From Neopestalotiopsis rosae (lineage: Eukaryota; Ascomycota; Sordariomycetes; Amphisphaeriales; Sporocadaceae): a stretch of 64,000 nt of DNA. The notes under the pieces were generated by a model, which did no database searches, was not told where the DNA came from, and was given only the letters and a program-made list of their open reading frames with translations. Made by a program: the position numbers and the translations under genes. This document shows positions 51,207 through 62,239 of this stretch, piece by piece. The stretch spans positions 1,364,001 through 1,428,000 of the forward strand of contig JALGAS010000009.1 in assembly GCA_023078685.1 (NCBI GenBank). The letters run 5' to 3'. How positions within the stretch are numbered: the stretch's first letter is position 1; the number at the start of each line of letters is the position of its first letter.

Positions 51207-51413
51207 TATAATAAAATTTACGGTTTTATAAAAGCAATTTATTTAATATAATTTAAATAAATTTATTTAGGGCTAAAATAATATATAGCAATATATATCT
51301 GCTTATTTTATTTATAAAAATTAGATTTTTATTATTTATTTTTCGAACCTTATGCTTTCGTTCCCATTTAATAATTCCATATTTATATATTAAATGCTCC
51401 TTTAATTATTATA
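51207..51413 (+). repeat. 3' LTR of copia element 1
   Basis: Partner of 43212-43418. It kept a few more C residues than the 5' copy. The gypsy integrase reading frame resumes directly after it. Confidence 0.85.
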
Positions 51414-51587
51414 AATAATATAATATAAAAACTTACCGGAATATTACCGTTTTACGCTAATTACGGCTTCGAACCCGATATTATTAAAAAATTAATTAAA
51501 AAAAAATTTGCATTATACGCTATTTAGCGTATAAATTAGCTTAAATACCTATAAATATAATTTTAAAAAAACCTTTTTATAATTTAT
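51414..51587 (+). mobile_element. Ty3/gypsy integrase, resumed segment
   Basis: After the 3' LTR and AATAA the frame reads KLTGILPFYANYGFEPD, the conserved gypsy integrase stretch after the catalytic core. It is the direct continuation of AEFIYNN at 43206. The segment stops at 51588 where the second copia element begins. The rest of the gypsy element and its 3' LTR are not present in the window. Confidence 0.85.
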
Positions 51588-51840
51588 TATACGGATATTA
51601 TATAGCATCGGATAATGCATAAAATTAGCATTATAATAATATATAAATCGTTATAATAGCTATAAAGGCTATAAAAATATCGGTTATTAACGATATTTTT
51701 AACGTTCGGTAAAGCTTTATTAAATAATAGCTATTACGGTAATAATATTATAAAATAGCCTTATTTAAATATTTTTTATAATATTTTATTATTTTTTTTA
51801 ATTATAAATTAACCGTATTATTAATTAATTTAATTATAAA
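51588..51840 (+). repeat. 5' LTR of copia element 2
   Basis: Begins TATACGGATATT, the RIP-converted form of TGCACGGATATT in the 3' copy. It is collinear with the 3' copy to 51840 and diverges after TAATTATAAA. The true 3' limit is uncertain because the partner LTR ends at the genomic junction. Confidence 0.85.
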
Positions 51841-52157
51841 TTAATTTAATTAATAATATATTTTAAAATATTTTTATTAATTAGTTTTATAAATATAAAA
51901 AGGAGTTATTTTATTTATAATTAATTTATTTTCTTTTTTTTTTAAGCTTTAATATAATTACGTTTTTTAGCTTATATTAAACGATTTTACGAATTTATAA
52001 TTAAACGCTTTTTTATGCTTAAGGTATATAATTACCTAATTAAATTTTAAAATAAATTATAAACCCGGTCCGGTATAATATTATACCTAAATACCGGATT
52101 TTATAATCGAAAATTATATATTACGCCCGAAACGGTTATTTTTACCCGTTATAGCTA

Positions 52158-52613
52158 CAAAGATTAGTAATTTATATCCGTGCCACCCCCGTTTTACACC
52201 AAAACTCACTATACTCACTCGGTAAGTTGGAGCCCAGGAAAAATCGCAAAAATAAGAAAAGCCCCTAGAACTAAAGAGTTTTAGCAAGTAATTATCTTCT
52301 ACGACTTTGTATTCTTTTTTATAAATCTTAAAAATTTGAAGAAATCTTCGAAGTTGAACCTAGGTTAAAATACGCTAATTTTGGCGGGGAAACCACAAAT
52401 TTCACTATCTACCTCGGTATATGATGCTATATTTTCGCATTTATCCTATATAAATATAAATATAAGCAAAAGGGGATTTTCCCAGGCAATTCTTTTTAAA
52501 TTCTAGTTGTTTTTATAATTCTTCCATTTTTGCTGGGCTATAGGTACCAAAGTGAATATGGTGAGTTTTGGTGGGAAAATGGACCGTGCACGCATACAAA
52601 TTTAGGGTGATTG
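52158..52613. mobile_element. MITE-like DNA element with TIRs and TA target duplication
   Basis: A 456-bp island with ordinary CA/TG content inside the RIP block. The two ends are imperfect inverted repeats of about 60 bp: the left CAAAGATTAG...CCAAAACTCACTATACTCAC faces a right end whose complement reads CAATCACCCT...CCAAAACTCACCATATTCAC. Both ends are flanked by TA (52156-52157 and 52614-52615), the target of Tc1/mariner-type transposases. No coding capacity, so it is a non-autonomous copy. It was inserted after RIP or was too short to be a RIP target. Confidence 0.75.
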
Positions 52614-55330
52614 TATATAACGGCTAAAAGGTTAATTTTTAAATTTTGGAAACGCGTTATAATAGCCGATTATAGGTAATATATTATATTATATTATATT
52701 ATAAGCTATATATTTTAATAAAAGGTATAAATCGAAAATTATAGCCGCTTTTCCGAACGAGCTATAAATTATTTAATATTAATTTCGGAATTCCGTTATA
52801 ATAACCGATTATTATATTAGGAAAATAGCGTTATTTATTTTACGGATTATTTATACGATATTTTATCGTATATTTAAAAGTTTTTATTTTTATTTCGACG
52901 AATTTTTTACCGTTTTTAATAAATTATATATTATTATAACGGGAAAAATTAAGCAAAATAAATAATATTATATATGCTTTATCCGGTTATTAAATATTAA
53001 AAAAATAAAAATTCTTTAATTCGGATAATTAAAATACGTAAAAATTTATTATATAATTATATATAAAGCTATTAAATATAAACGGTTTTTTCGAAAAATT
53101 TAAAACGTATATCGGTATAATTAAAATATAAAAAATTTAAGCGTTATTTTTAATTTATTAAAATTTAACGAACGAACCGTTAAATTTAATTTTCGATAAA
53201 TTTAATTTATATAAAGCTTTATCGATTTTATAATTAGCTTATTAAAGCACCGGTCCCGTTTTTCGATAATAATTATATTTTGAATTTTATATTATAAAAT
53301 TCGAGAATTATAATTCGTTAAACGAGTTTATTTTTAATTTTAAAAGCTATTTATTTAAGCTTTTAAATATTAGGGCAAAAATCGACGATATCGATTAAAA
53401 AACGATTTTTATAGCCGCTTTTTAATTAGCTTATTTTATATAAATAAATCGTTAAAAAAATGCTTTATAATTATTTATACTTTTTAATTTAAAAAATATA
53501 ATAACCGATATATTAAACGAAAACCGACGGGATTTAAATTCGGTAATAGGAAATTTTTATTTTACGGGTAATAAAAATAAATCCCGAAATTCCCGGATTA
53601 ATTAAAATCGATAAAAATTTAAAAACGGAAAAAAACGGTAGAAATCGAATAATTCGAATAAATCGAATAAGCCGAATATTTCGACTTTATCTACCCCTTC
53701 CTTAAATAAATTAAAAAACCGAGGAAAACTATTATGTAATTCCGAAAAAATTACCGAAAAAGAATTATTTTATTTTTTTTCGGATATTCCGAATAATCGG
53801 AAATTTAATACCGTTCCACGAAATTAATAGCTATATAATATTAATTTTTCGAAGCATATTGCGAATAATAAGAAATTATTCGTCGAATTTACCGAAAAAA
53901 CCGGTTTATTACCGGTTATTACGGGTAATAAAAAAATATTTCTAAAAGAAATAGGAAAAATCGCTCTTTTATTCCAAATTAACCGGGAAATACGTAAAAT
54001 TACGTTATTAAACGTATTTTATATTCCGGAATTTCCGCTAAATATTATATCCGGCTAGCTTTATTATTAAAAAAATAATATTATAAACGGGAATAAATTT
54101 TGCGATTTTAAAAATTATCCGTTTGCTATATTAAATTAAAAAAAACGTGGTTTTTTTTTTACGTAATAAATAAATCGGAACCCGATATAGCTTATTTAGC
54201 TATAAATTTATTAAAAATAATAAAAAAAGCCCGTATATTCGACGTAGCTTACCCGGAACCGGCATTAATAACGAAATCCGATAATTCGACGGATTTCGAA
54301 GAAATCGAATTATTAAATAATAATTTAAATTTCTTTATAATTACGGAACGGTAGCATAAAGTCTTTAGCTACCCTAATTTCGATATTTTAGCTAAAATAG
54401 CTAAAATAATCGCTAATATATTAAAAAGGGAAATAAAAAAGGAAGATTTTTATTATAAATTTTGCTTTTCGGGTAAAATTACCCGTAATTAAACCCGTAT
54501 TAATCCGAATTAGGCAAAAATACCGTTATATCGATTTTATATCGATACGGTATATATTATTTTATTTAATTATTCCGGTTATAATTATATAACCGGTTTT
54601 ACCGATAATAAAACCGGCTTTTATAACGTAGAATTTTCTAAAAAAAAATCTAAAATATTCGATATTATTATTAAAAAAATCGAATATTATAAAATATAAT
54701 TCGGTTAATACCCGAATATAATTTATATAAATAACGGTAAGGAATTTTCCCCGGTTAAATTAAACGATTATTTAACCGGAAAAGGGATTATTTTCGAATT
54801 TATTATTCCGTATATACCGGAATAAAACGGTATTACCGAAAAAACGAATCGAATTATTATCGAAAAAATTTATACGGTTTTTATCGATTTATAATTCCCG
54901 AAAAACTTTTAAAAATTCGTTATAAAAGCCGTTATTTATTTAGTAAATATTACGGCTATATCGTCCGGTTAGCTTATTTTTTATTAAAAATTTTACGATT
55001 ATTTCTAGCTATAACGGGATAATAAGCCTAATATATTTATTATTTATGCTTTTAAAACGCTTATTTTAATATATAAATTAAAAAAAAATCGGGTTATTTC
55101 CGATAAATTCGGTAATATTACCGAAAACGGAAAAATAATCGGCTATAATAATAATAAAATTTATTACGTTTATATTATTAATCGACCGTATAAATTACGA
55201 ATTATACGGACTTTTTATATTCGATTATTACCGGAAAATCGAAAAAAAGGGGAGAATTTATAAAATTCGGATAATTTTTAGAAATTATAAAATTCGAAGA
55301 ATTTATAATATTCTAATAATTTTCGAATTA

Positions 55331-55400
55331 TCGTTCCGGGGAATCGAACCTCGAACCTTACGGTAAAAGCCGTAAATATTAACCGTTACGCTAAATCGGA
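55331..55400 (-). tRNA. tRNA-like sequence (tRNA-Glu/Lys-like pseudogene)
   Basis: On the minus strand a 70-nt stretch begins TCCGATTTAGCGTAACGGTTA (box A) and has an anticodon arm TACGG-CTTTTA-CCGTA. Its T arm carries a perfect box B, GGTTCGATTCC. The anticodon loop is one base short and the acceptor stem pairs poorly, so it is not functional as it stands. It lies antisense between integrase and RT of copia element 2. RIP of a TTC anticodon would give the TTT seen. Confidence 0.5.
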
Positions 55401-57263
55401 TAATTTAATTATCGGTTTATTTAAAAACGAAAATTAAGGGATTAATAGCCTTTATAATTTTTAATTAAAAGAAAAATATACGGCTATAAATATCGACCGA
55501 CCGAATTTATTTAATATTAGCGAACGGCCGAATTTATCTAATATTAGCGAACGATTAAATTTACCTAAAAATACCGAATCCGATATTATTTCGAATATTC
55601 CGAAATCGAATATCGAAATAATCCTTCCGAAATTTACGGAAAAAAAACGAGATAAATTCGTTAAATACGACGAATTATTCGCTAATATCTCGTATTATTT
55701 TACGATCGATAACGGTTATATTAAACCGAAAACGCTTAAATAAGCGTTAAAAACGCCGGAAAAGGAAAAATAGCTATAAATTGCTTACGAAAAATTTCGG
55801 TAATTTATACGAAAAGGGATTTTTTAAATAATCGATCGTAATAAAATCTAAAAGGCCGGTAAATACTTATTTATTATTAAATAGGTTTTTAAAAAAAAAA
55901 CCGATAAAAACGGTAATATTAAGCGGTATAAAATAAAATTAATAATACGTAAATTCGAATAATGATACGGTATCGATTATTTCGAAATTTTCGCTACGGG
56001 AATAAAATCTATTATTTAAAGGCTTTTATTAGCTTTTTTTATATATTACGATTAGGAAATCGAATAAATCGATATAATTGGTATTTTTTTAAACGGGGAA
56101 TTAAACGAAAAAGTATTTATTACTCCGATAACCGGATTATCCGACTTTTTTACCGAAAATCCGGAATTAAATAATTTCGGATAAAAAAACGATAATATTT
56201 AAGTTATATTATTAAAAAAGGCATTATACGGCTTTAAATAAAGTTTATATTAATAATAAATTATATTAAAAAACGCCTTAAAAAAACTCGGATTTAATTT
56301 ATTTATTTTAAACGAATTAGCGTATTATAATAAAAATTTTAATATTTTTATTATTATTTACGTAAATAATTTCCTAATTTTTAATCTTAATTTACGAAAA
56401 ATTAATTAATTAAAATAAAATATTTCGAAAGATTTCGAAATAAAAGACTTAAAATTAATTTCGTATTTTTTCGGTATATAAATTAAAAAAAACCGGAAAA
56501 AAGAAATTATTTGTATTAATTAATTAATTTATTTTAAACGCCTATTAAAAATTAACGGTTTTTTTAATATAAAACTATTTAATATACCGCTAAATCCTGG
56601 TTTTCCGAAATCGTTATATATTAATAAAATTAACGAAAAACCGGCTTTTTCGGAATTTATCTACCGATATTAGCATTTATTAAATAAATTAATATATGCT
56701 ATAATATAAATTAAGCCCGATTTAGCTTACCCTATATTATTTTTAGCTAAATTTATATAAAACCTATCGAATATTTCGATAAAAAGGGTAATAAGGGTTT
56801 TTAATTATATAAAATTTTATTTTTATTTTAAAATTATTTATAACGGGATTATAAAACCCGGATTAATAAGATATTCCGATGCCGATTTTATTAAGGATTA
56901 CGAAACCCGTAAATTTACGTCCGGTTATTTATTTACCTTAAATAACGGATCGATAAATTAGAAATTTAAAAAATAATTAACGATTTCCTTATTAATTACC
57001 GAAGCCGAATTTAACGGGCTAAAATAGGCTACCCGAAAGGCTATTTAATTAAAAAATCTCCTCGAAAAAATCGGTATTAATATTAATACCGTATTAATTA
57101 AAGGAAATAATACGGGAGCTATTAATTTAGCTTATAACCCCGAATATTATTAAAAAACGAAATATATTATTATACGGTATTATTACGTCCGCTAAAAAGT
57201 CGAAAATTAAAATATTCGTATCGAATATATATCGACGAATAATATTCTAATAAACGGCTTTAC

Positions 57264-57268
57264 GAAAC
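57264..57268. repeat. Target-site duplication (left) of the solo LTR
   Basis: GAAAC here is repeated at 58235-58239. Removing the insertion with one copy restores the copia reading frame GFTKLFSRDKF. Confidence 0.9.
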
Positions 57269-58234
57269 TGTAACGACTATACTACGGGTTTCTAGAATAA
57301 ACCTGAGTATAAGAGGTGTTGGGGGTTTATGCTAACAGGGAACGCTAGCCAAGATACTGAACTGAGCAATGAGTAACTGAAGATGGTGGTCCTGAAATGA
57401 TTCACAAGTGTAGTCGTCAAAGCGTATTGAATGCTTCACCTATGGGTAAGATAGATGCTTAGATTGATCACTGAGGTAATGACTGTCTATGTAACCGTAG
57501 GAAATCCCTCCCTAATATATCCATTCATTCCCTCACTGATGTTTGCTTGGATCATACCAACAAGTATGATCCCCTTTGTTCTTGGATCTTATGGATCACA
57601 ATGATCCTTGTGATCCATGCCAATGGATCATTGCCAAGGCCATGATCCTGTCAACACTTGTTGACAGCTGGCGGGGGTGGCTGGGTCTTTTGGCCAGGGC
57701 CGTGGTCACTGCCCCGCAGCAATGTAACGACTATACTACGGGTTTCTAGAATAAACCTGAGTATAAGAGGTGTTGGGGGTTTATGCTAACAGGGAACGCT
57801 AGCCAAGATACTGAACTGAGCAATGAGTAACTGAAGATGGTGGTCCTTAAATGATTCACAAGTGTAGTCGTCAAAGCGTATTGAATGCTTCACCTATGGG
57901 TAAGATAGATGCTTAGATTGATCACTGAGGTAATGACTGTCTATGTAACCGTAGGAAATCCCTCCCTAATATATCCATTCATTCCCTCACTGATGTTTGC
58001 TTGGATCATACCAACAAGTATGATCCCCTTTGTTCTTGGATCTTATGGATCACAATGATCCTTGTGATCCATGCCAATGGATCATTGCCAAGGCCATGAT
58101 CCTGTCAACACTTGTTGACAGCTGGCGGGGGTGGCTGGGTCTTTTGGCCAGGGCCGTGGTCACTGCCCCGCAGCATACCTTCTTAAGCGCCAACACAGTT
58201 GTTTGTCCTTCTGCAAGGGTGCATGTTCGTAACA
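57269..58234 (+). mobile_element. Young solo LTR with an internal tandem duplication
   Basis: Starts TGTAACG and ends CGTAACA, flanked by GAAAC duplications, so it is an LTR left after recombination of an inserted retroelement. Normal composition shows it postdates RIP of its host element. Positions 57269-57721 are repeated almost perfectly at 57723-58175 (period 454; I saw one mismatch, CCTGAAATG versus CCTTAAATG). Only the second unit continues into the LTR's 3' end, so the ancestral LTR was about 512 bp. Palindromic GGATCATACC/GATCC motifs recur in each unit near 57550-57630. Confidence 0.88.
57723..58175 (+). repeat. Second unit of the 454-bp tandem duplication
   Basis: Nearly identical to 57269-57721. 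The junction between units is a single extra A at 57722. No open frame of interest. Confidence 0.9.
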
Positions 58235-58313
58235 GAAACTATTTTCTAGGGATAAATTTTAAAAGTTCGTAAAATTATTAAATTTAACCGATATTATTTA
58301 ATAAAGGGAGTAT

Positions 58314-58566
58314 TGCACGGATATTATATAATATCGGATAATATATAAAATTAGCATTATAACGATATATAAATCGTTATAATAGCTATAAAGGCTATAA
58401 AAATATCGGCTATTAATAATATTTTTAACGTTCGGTAAAACTTTATTAAATAATAGCTATTACGGTAATAATATTATAAAATAGCCTTATTTAAATATTT
58501 TTTATAATATTTTATTATTTTTTTTAATTATAAATTAATCGTATTATTAATTAATTTAATTATAAA
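58314..58566 (+). repeat. 3' LTR of copia element 2
   Basis: Starts TGCACGG directly after a polypurine tract, retaining the TG end that RIP destroyed in the 5' copy. The match ends at 58566, exactly where normal-composition DNA starts. No target duplication of the 5' flank (TTTAT) follows, so the LTR or its flank was probably cut by a rearrangement. Confidence 0.8.
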
Positions 58567-59009
58567 GTAAAGCAATGTGACGACGGTTCTGCCGCCGGAT
58601 CTGGTAACCATTGTCGCCTGATTAGGCGGCGTAGCAGCCAGGAAATCCAGTGCCGCTTTAAGGTTTCTAGCCCCACCAGCCGACGACTTAAAGGTGCCAA
58701 GTACCTTGGGTCATTCACTCAAGTACCCCACGGTCGCTCATCGTAGCGCTTGTTTGTTCTTGTCTCTTTGTTTGTCGACGTCCCACACCTCTTACCATGT
58801 CCAAGGTCAACCGCCTCCTGGCGTACATTGTTTGCGATGAGTGCAAACCAACATCCGAGTATGGGTCCTGGACATGCCTTCCTTCGAAAGTCCCACTTGG
58901 CTGAGGCAAGGGCGGCTTCTGCGGTGCTTGGCTGCCTTCCTATGTGTTCCTCTCTTCTTCTCCTTCGCACAACTTTGGCTCCTCGTCCATTCGCGTAGAC
59001 TCAGCAATC
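58567..59009. other. Junction and leader region upstream of the tyrosine recombinase
   Basis: Normal-composition DNA begins at 58567. Notable items are GCCGCC (58591-58596) facing GGCGGC (58625-58630), and a perfect small hairpin CGCCT-GATT-AGGCG at 58615-58628. An upstream ATG frame at 58797-58904 (35 codons, MSKVNRLLAYIVCDECK...) could be a uORF or an unrecognised first exon. If the recombinase belongs to a mobile element, its end would be expected here. Confidence 0.5.
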
Positions 59010-61421
59010 ATGAGGCACCAGATTCAAGATACCAGCGACTCGGAATACTGTGACTCATCTGACGAAGATCGCGTCTCTGAGTATAGTGGGGAGGAAGGGC
59101 CACTGTCTCCTCATACCTCAGACACTGAACTATCTGCCCGCTCTCATCAAAACGTCAATGACGACTATGACGATGACAACGACGCAGAAGTACAGCTCTT
59201 TGGCGGCAATGCGCACCCGCCCGAGTATTACCAACAAGGCTGTCAAGATTTCAACATGGACGAACTGAACGTTGGTGACTATGCGCCCGGCGTAGAGCGG
59301 ACTTTGGCCACAATCACCAACCATTGGAACGAGTAGGTTGTATCCTGACCTGTCTGCGAGCTAACAAATCTAACGCACATGATTCCACAGCTTCTGCAAG
59401 TCAGTACTGAAAGAGGATGCCAACAAAAGTTCTATAACTTTCGCAAACGTCTCAACTGCCAAGGAAGGCGCGAATGGTCGAAGATTGAAAGGCATTAAAA
59501 CCAAAGCTTCCCTTGTCACGTACTGGGATAGTTTCCGACTTGTATTTGAAAGAGCTCAGGGTACTAAGCTCGATGCAAAGCTCAATCGTGGCATGCGCAA
59601 GGTGTGTACCCTTTGCTCTGGACACAAGTGCTTTCTCATGCTGACAATACCAGGGTCTAAGGAATCTAGCCAGACTACACAACTTGAGCAGCGAGAAGAG
59701 ACCAAACCGTTGCATGACTATTGACGAGCTCAGAGAGCACAACGAAACCACACTAGGTACGACAGAAAAATCATTCGATCTTGGCGAGCTTCGGATTCTT
59801 GCTGTTCTGTTCAATCTGTTGATTGCCACTCCTGGTGCCCGTCCTCAAGCAATCTTGAGTCTCCGTTTCGGCGACATCTTGATTGTGCTGTGCAGGGATC
59901 CCAAAGGCGGCCCTCATAAACTCCTGCTTAAGTTCACTCCCGAATTTACCAAGACATACCTCGGAGCAAAGGATGCGTACGTACCCAACCGATCGAGCTT
60001 GAAAAGACTCAACCTAATATCATCCCAGAAAAACTTTCACAGTACCTGAGGTGATTGGTGATCCATCTCTGCTTCTCAGCCCTCACGTGTTTCTATTAGG
60101 CATTTTGTTTCGTCACCGTGCTTTCCGCGCCGATAGCTTGGTCTCTGTCCAACAAGTCGAGCAATTAGACATCCACCCCGACGAACAAGAATTGGTTCTA
60201 CCTTTGCGACAAGAACTCAAAGATACCTGGCTATTTCGTAAGGCTATCAAAACCTCCACCGGGCATGAAATTTCAGCAACTCAACCGATCACATACCCGA
60301 TGATGGCCGGCACAATGAAAACCATCGGAAGGATTTTGGGTAACGCATACGACACTATTCCGTACAATCTCCGGTACAATGCTGCCAATGAATTTGATCA
60401 GAACCGTTAGTTTTGTCATAATCCAAGACGCTGAAATCAACGTCCATTGCTAATCAATAAAACAGCACATGTCACCTCAGCGACACGCAATCTTATCCTT
60501 GATCACTCAAGTTCAGACCCGTTCCAACATAACTACCTCGGCAGACTGGTTCCTCTGGACATTTGGGGCATCTTACGCGGGCAGGAACCTCAACATGCTC
60601 TGGTGAAGCAGTCTTGCACGCTTGGGCATTCCAAGAGCAAACGGAGGCCAATCAGACTGACAAGCGAGCAATCCGCATCGATTGCTACTCATCCAAGCAT
60701 AAGGCGCCTGGAGAAGCAGCTTCGGCACCTCCCAGCAAGAAGCGGAGAACGTCGTGCAATACGCAAGAAGATTCGAAGTGAAAAAGAACGGCTTAGGAGG
60801 ACATGTCTACAAATTACGAGAGACAAATGGACAGACGAACAAGCTGTAAGCGATATCGAGAGACAGATCAACGGCCACAAGTTCTCCGACAGCATAGGAA
60901 AGATTGCCGCTGTCACTCAGCCGCCAGCTCAAGCCAAGCTCCTCGCAGCATTGACTGCACCAGATGATGGCACTCTCGACGGTTATTATCGGAGAAGAAA
61001 AGCCGCGGTTGAGGCTATCATTGCCTATTGCTCCGTAGAAGAGGGGCGGCATGCACGGCAACAGATTATTCAAAAGCCATCCGTGGCCCATACAGCGCCT
61101 GAGCCTATCGATGATCCTATCCAAGGAGACTTGTTGCATCAGGCTATGCTCTCTGTTCTGGTTGATAATGAGAAGGATAGACCGAGGTGGTGTTTCGTCT
61201 GCGTCGGTGCTGCACGGTCTATGAAGCAGGACGATCCGCGTTTCACCCAGCTCCTTCGCGAGTTCTATTCAGCGAGTGATCTGACGAGACATTTCCGCCG
61301 CAGGCACCTGAGATATCTCAAGGAAGATGAAAAAACAGAATGCCAAGTTTGTGATTTGCCTTTGAAACACAAAATGCATTTTCAGAATCACGCCGAGCGC
61401 GTTCATGGGACAGTTTCCTAG
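59010..61421 (+). CDS. DUF3435-type tyrosine recombinase with C2H2 zinc fingers (Starship captain-like)
   Basis: Five exons, 59010-59332, 59391-59601, 59654-59976, 60029-60405 and 60466-61421, keep phase and give 729 aa. The N-terminus is acidic. The catalytic domain (about 150-440) shows LVTYWDSFRLVFERAQG (core-binding region), ATPGARPQAILSLRFGD with Arg241, YNLRYNAAN giving Tyr398-x-x-Arg401, LDHSSSDPF with His425, and Tyr435 in QHNYLGR. This R, [H/Y]xxR, H, Y order and spacing is that of tyrosine recombinases. The C-terminus has two C2H2-like fingers (Cys654/657-His687/692 and Cys704/707-His720/725). Such proteins are often annotated DUF3435 or FluG-domain; the family includes Starship captains. 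All catalytic residues are intact and it is not RIP-damaged. Confidence 0.85.
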
Positions 61422-62239
61422 ATTGGTCAATCGTTCTAGGCATTTACTTCGATCATTAGTTTTATGTTTTTCTGCAATTATCAGACCTCAAATACACCAT
61501 GAATACCCTGGTCCAACCTCAGCAGTGACAGTTTGGCCCGAAGTCTACTTGGGCAAGCGTTAAGCATAGGACGTATATTTCTCATAATTTTCATTACTAG
61601 TCGCAGCCGAGCTGCCAGGACCATTGAAATATTTGGTTATCTTGACCTCGTGTGCTTTACATGCTACTATGGATTATAGCTTGGTCCGACCCTGATGTGG
61701 CCGTGTAAGCCTGAGCGCCAACAATGGATGCTAACCATGGTATTACTGTAGTCTTACTGGCAGTATTTAGCATACGTGATCGCCAAATTTGGATCTTTCG
61801 TACTGAAAGACGAGAGAAGAGGGACGAGAAGAAGAAAAAGCCAAATTTAATTACCCTGTATTGTGTCACTAGCACTTTTGCTGCATCCGCTAGACCTATG
61901 TCGGACTATATAAACTAAATGGACCTCTCTCGAGGACCAGATCGACTTATGCATACATTTAGCACTGATCGGTCTAGTAAAGAGCACAGACGAAGAAGGA
62001 TAGAGTACAGAACTAAGCCCACAACAATATACTGATCTGTGCAACTCTAAAACATCACCCCGTCCAGGTGCCCTAAATCCCACCAATGGGATCTCCAACT
62101 TTCCTGTCTCCTTGTTAACGAGACGTGTTATTAAGTCCCGGTTGCACGTTAGGGAGCAGGAAATATGTATGAGCGCGGGGTCGCTGAAAAACTATGCTTT
62201 ACGCCAATGATTGTAAGTTCCTCTCACAAACTCAAGATC
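61422..62239. other. Intergenic region between the recombinase and the orphan gene
   Basis: 820 bases between two convergent genes. Short frames only; an A-rich stretch lies at about 61820-61845. I see nothing else. Confidence 0.5.

Larger units (their letters stand above)
43212..51413 (+). mobile_element. Ty1/copia retrotransposon 1, inserted in the gypsy integrase
   Basis: Bounded by two direct repeats of about 207 bp offset by 7995 bp. The internal region reads, through RIP stops, as copia-type RT: FIAKGNL at about 47614, KALYGFKN at about 47846 and YINNILIFYNKKYK at about 47979. RNase H follows with IASDASFANN at about 48488. At 8.2 kb it is longer than most copia elements; about 2.2 kb between RNase H and the 3' LTR (49.0-51.2 kb) carries no domain I can assign. 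Gag, protease and integrase should lie in 43.4-47 kb but are too eroded for me to place. Confidence 0.85.
51588..58566 (+). mobile_element. Ty1/copia retrotransposon 2 (RIP-degraded, carrying two later insertions)
   Basis: Direct repeats at 51588 and 58314 (offset 6726) frame a copia element. Integrase is seen around 54536-54640 (RFYIDTVYIILFNYSGY). RT shows TLKQALKTPEKEKW near 55732, KALYGFK at 56218 and YVNNFLIFN near 56360. RNase H shows DADFIKDYETRKFTSGYLF near 56880. The polyprotein ends in NGFTK/LFSRDKF, split by a solo LTR at 57269-58234. A purine tract (AATAAAGGGAGTAT) precedes the 3' LTR. Without the MITE and solo LTR it would be about 5.5 kb, a normal copia size. Confidence 0.88.
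36960..58567. other. RIP-mutated AT-rich block of nested retrotransposons
   Basis: Composition changes sharply near 36.96 kb and back at 58.567 kb. Inside, CA and TG dinucleotides are nearly absent and TA dominates on both strands, while C survives mostly in CG, CC or CT. This is the RIP signature (C to T at CpA). Frames are shredded by TAA/TAG, but reading through stops reveals three retroelements. Two islands, 52158-52613 and 57269-58234, keep normal CA/TG use and are later insertions. Confidence 0.95.

Noticed and set aside
52670..52720. TATTATATTATATTATA run
   Set aside because: Simple sequence expected from RIP-driven AT enrichment.
55962..56174. 70-codon frame in the AT-rich block
   Set aside because: A chance stop-free stretch in the wrong frame within RIP-degraded copia RT sequence.
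57540..57670. Repeated GGATCA/TGATCC palindromes as a possible CRISPR-like array
   Set aside because: They are internal palindromes of the solo LTR duplicated with the 454-bp unit; there are no spacers, and CRISPR is not expected in a fungus.
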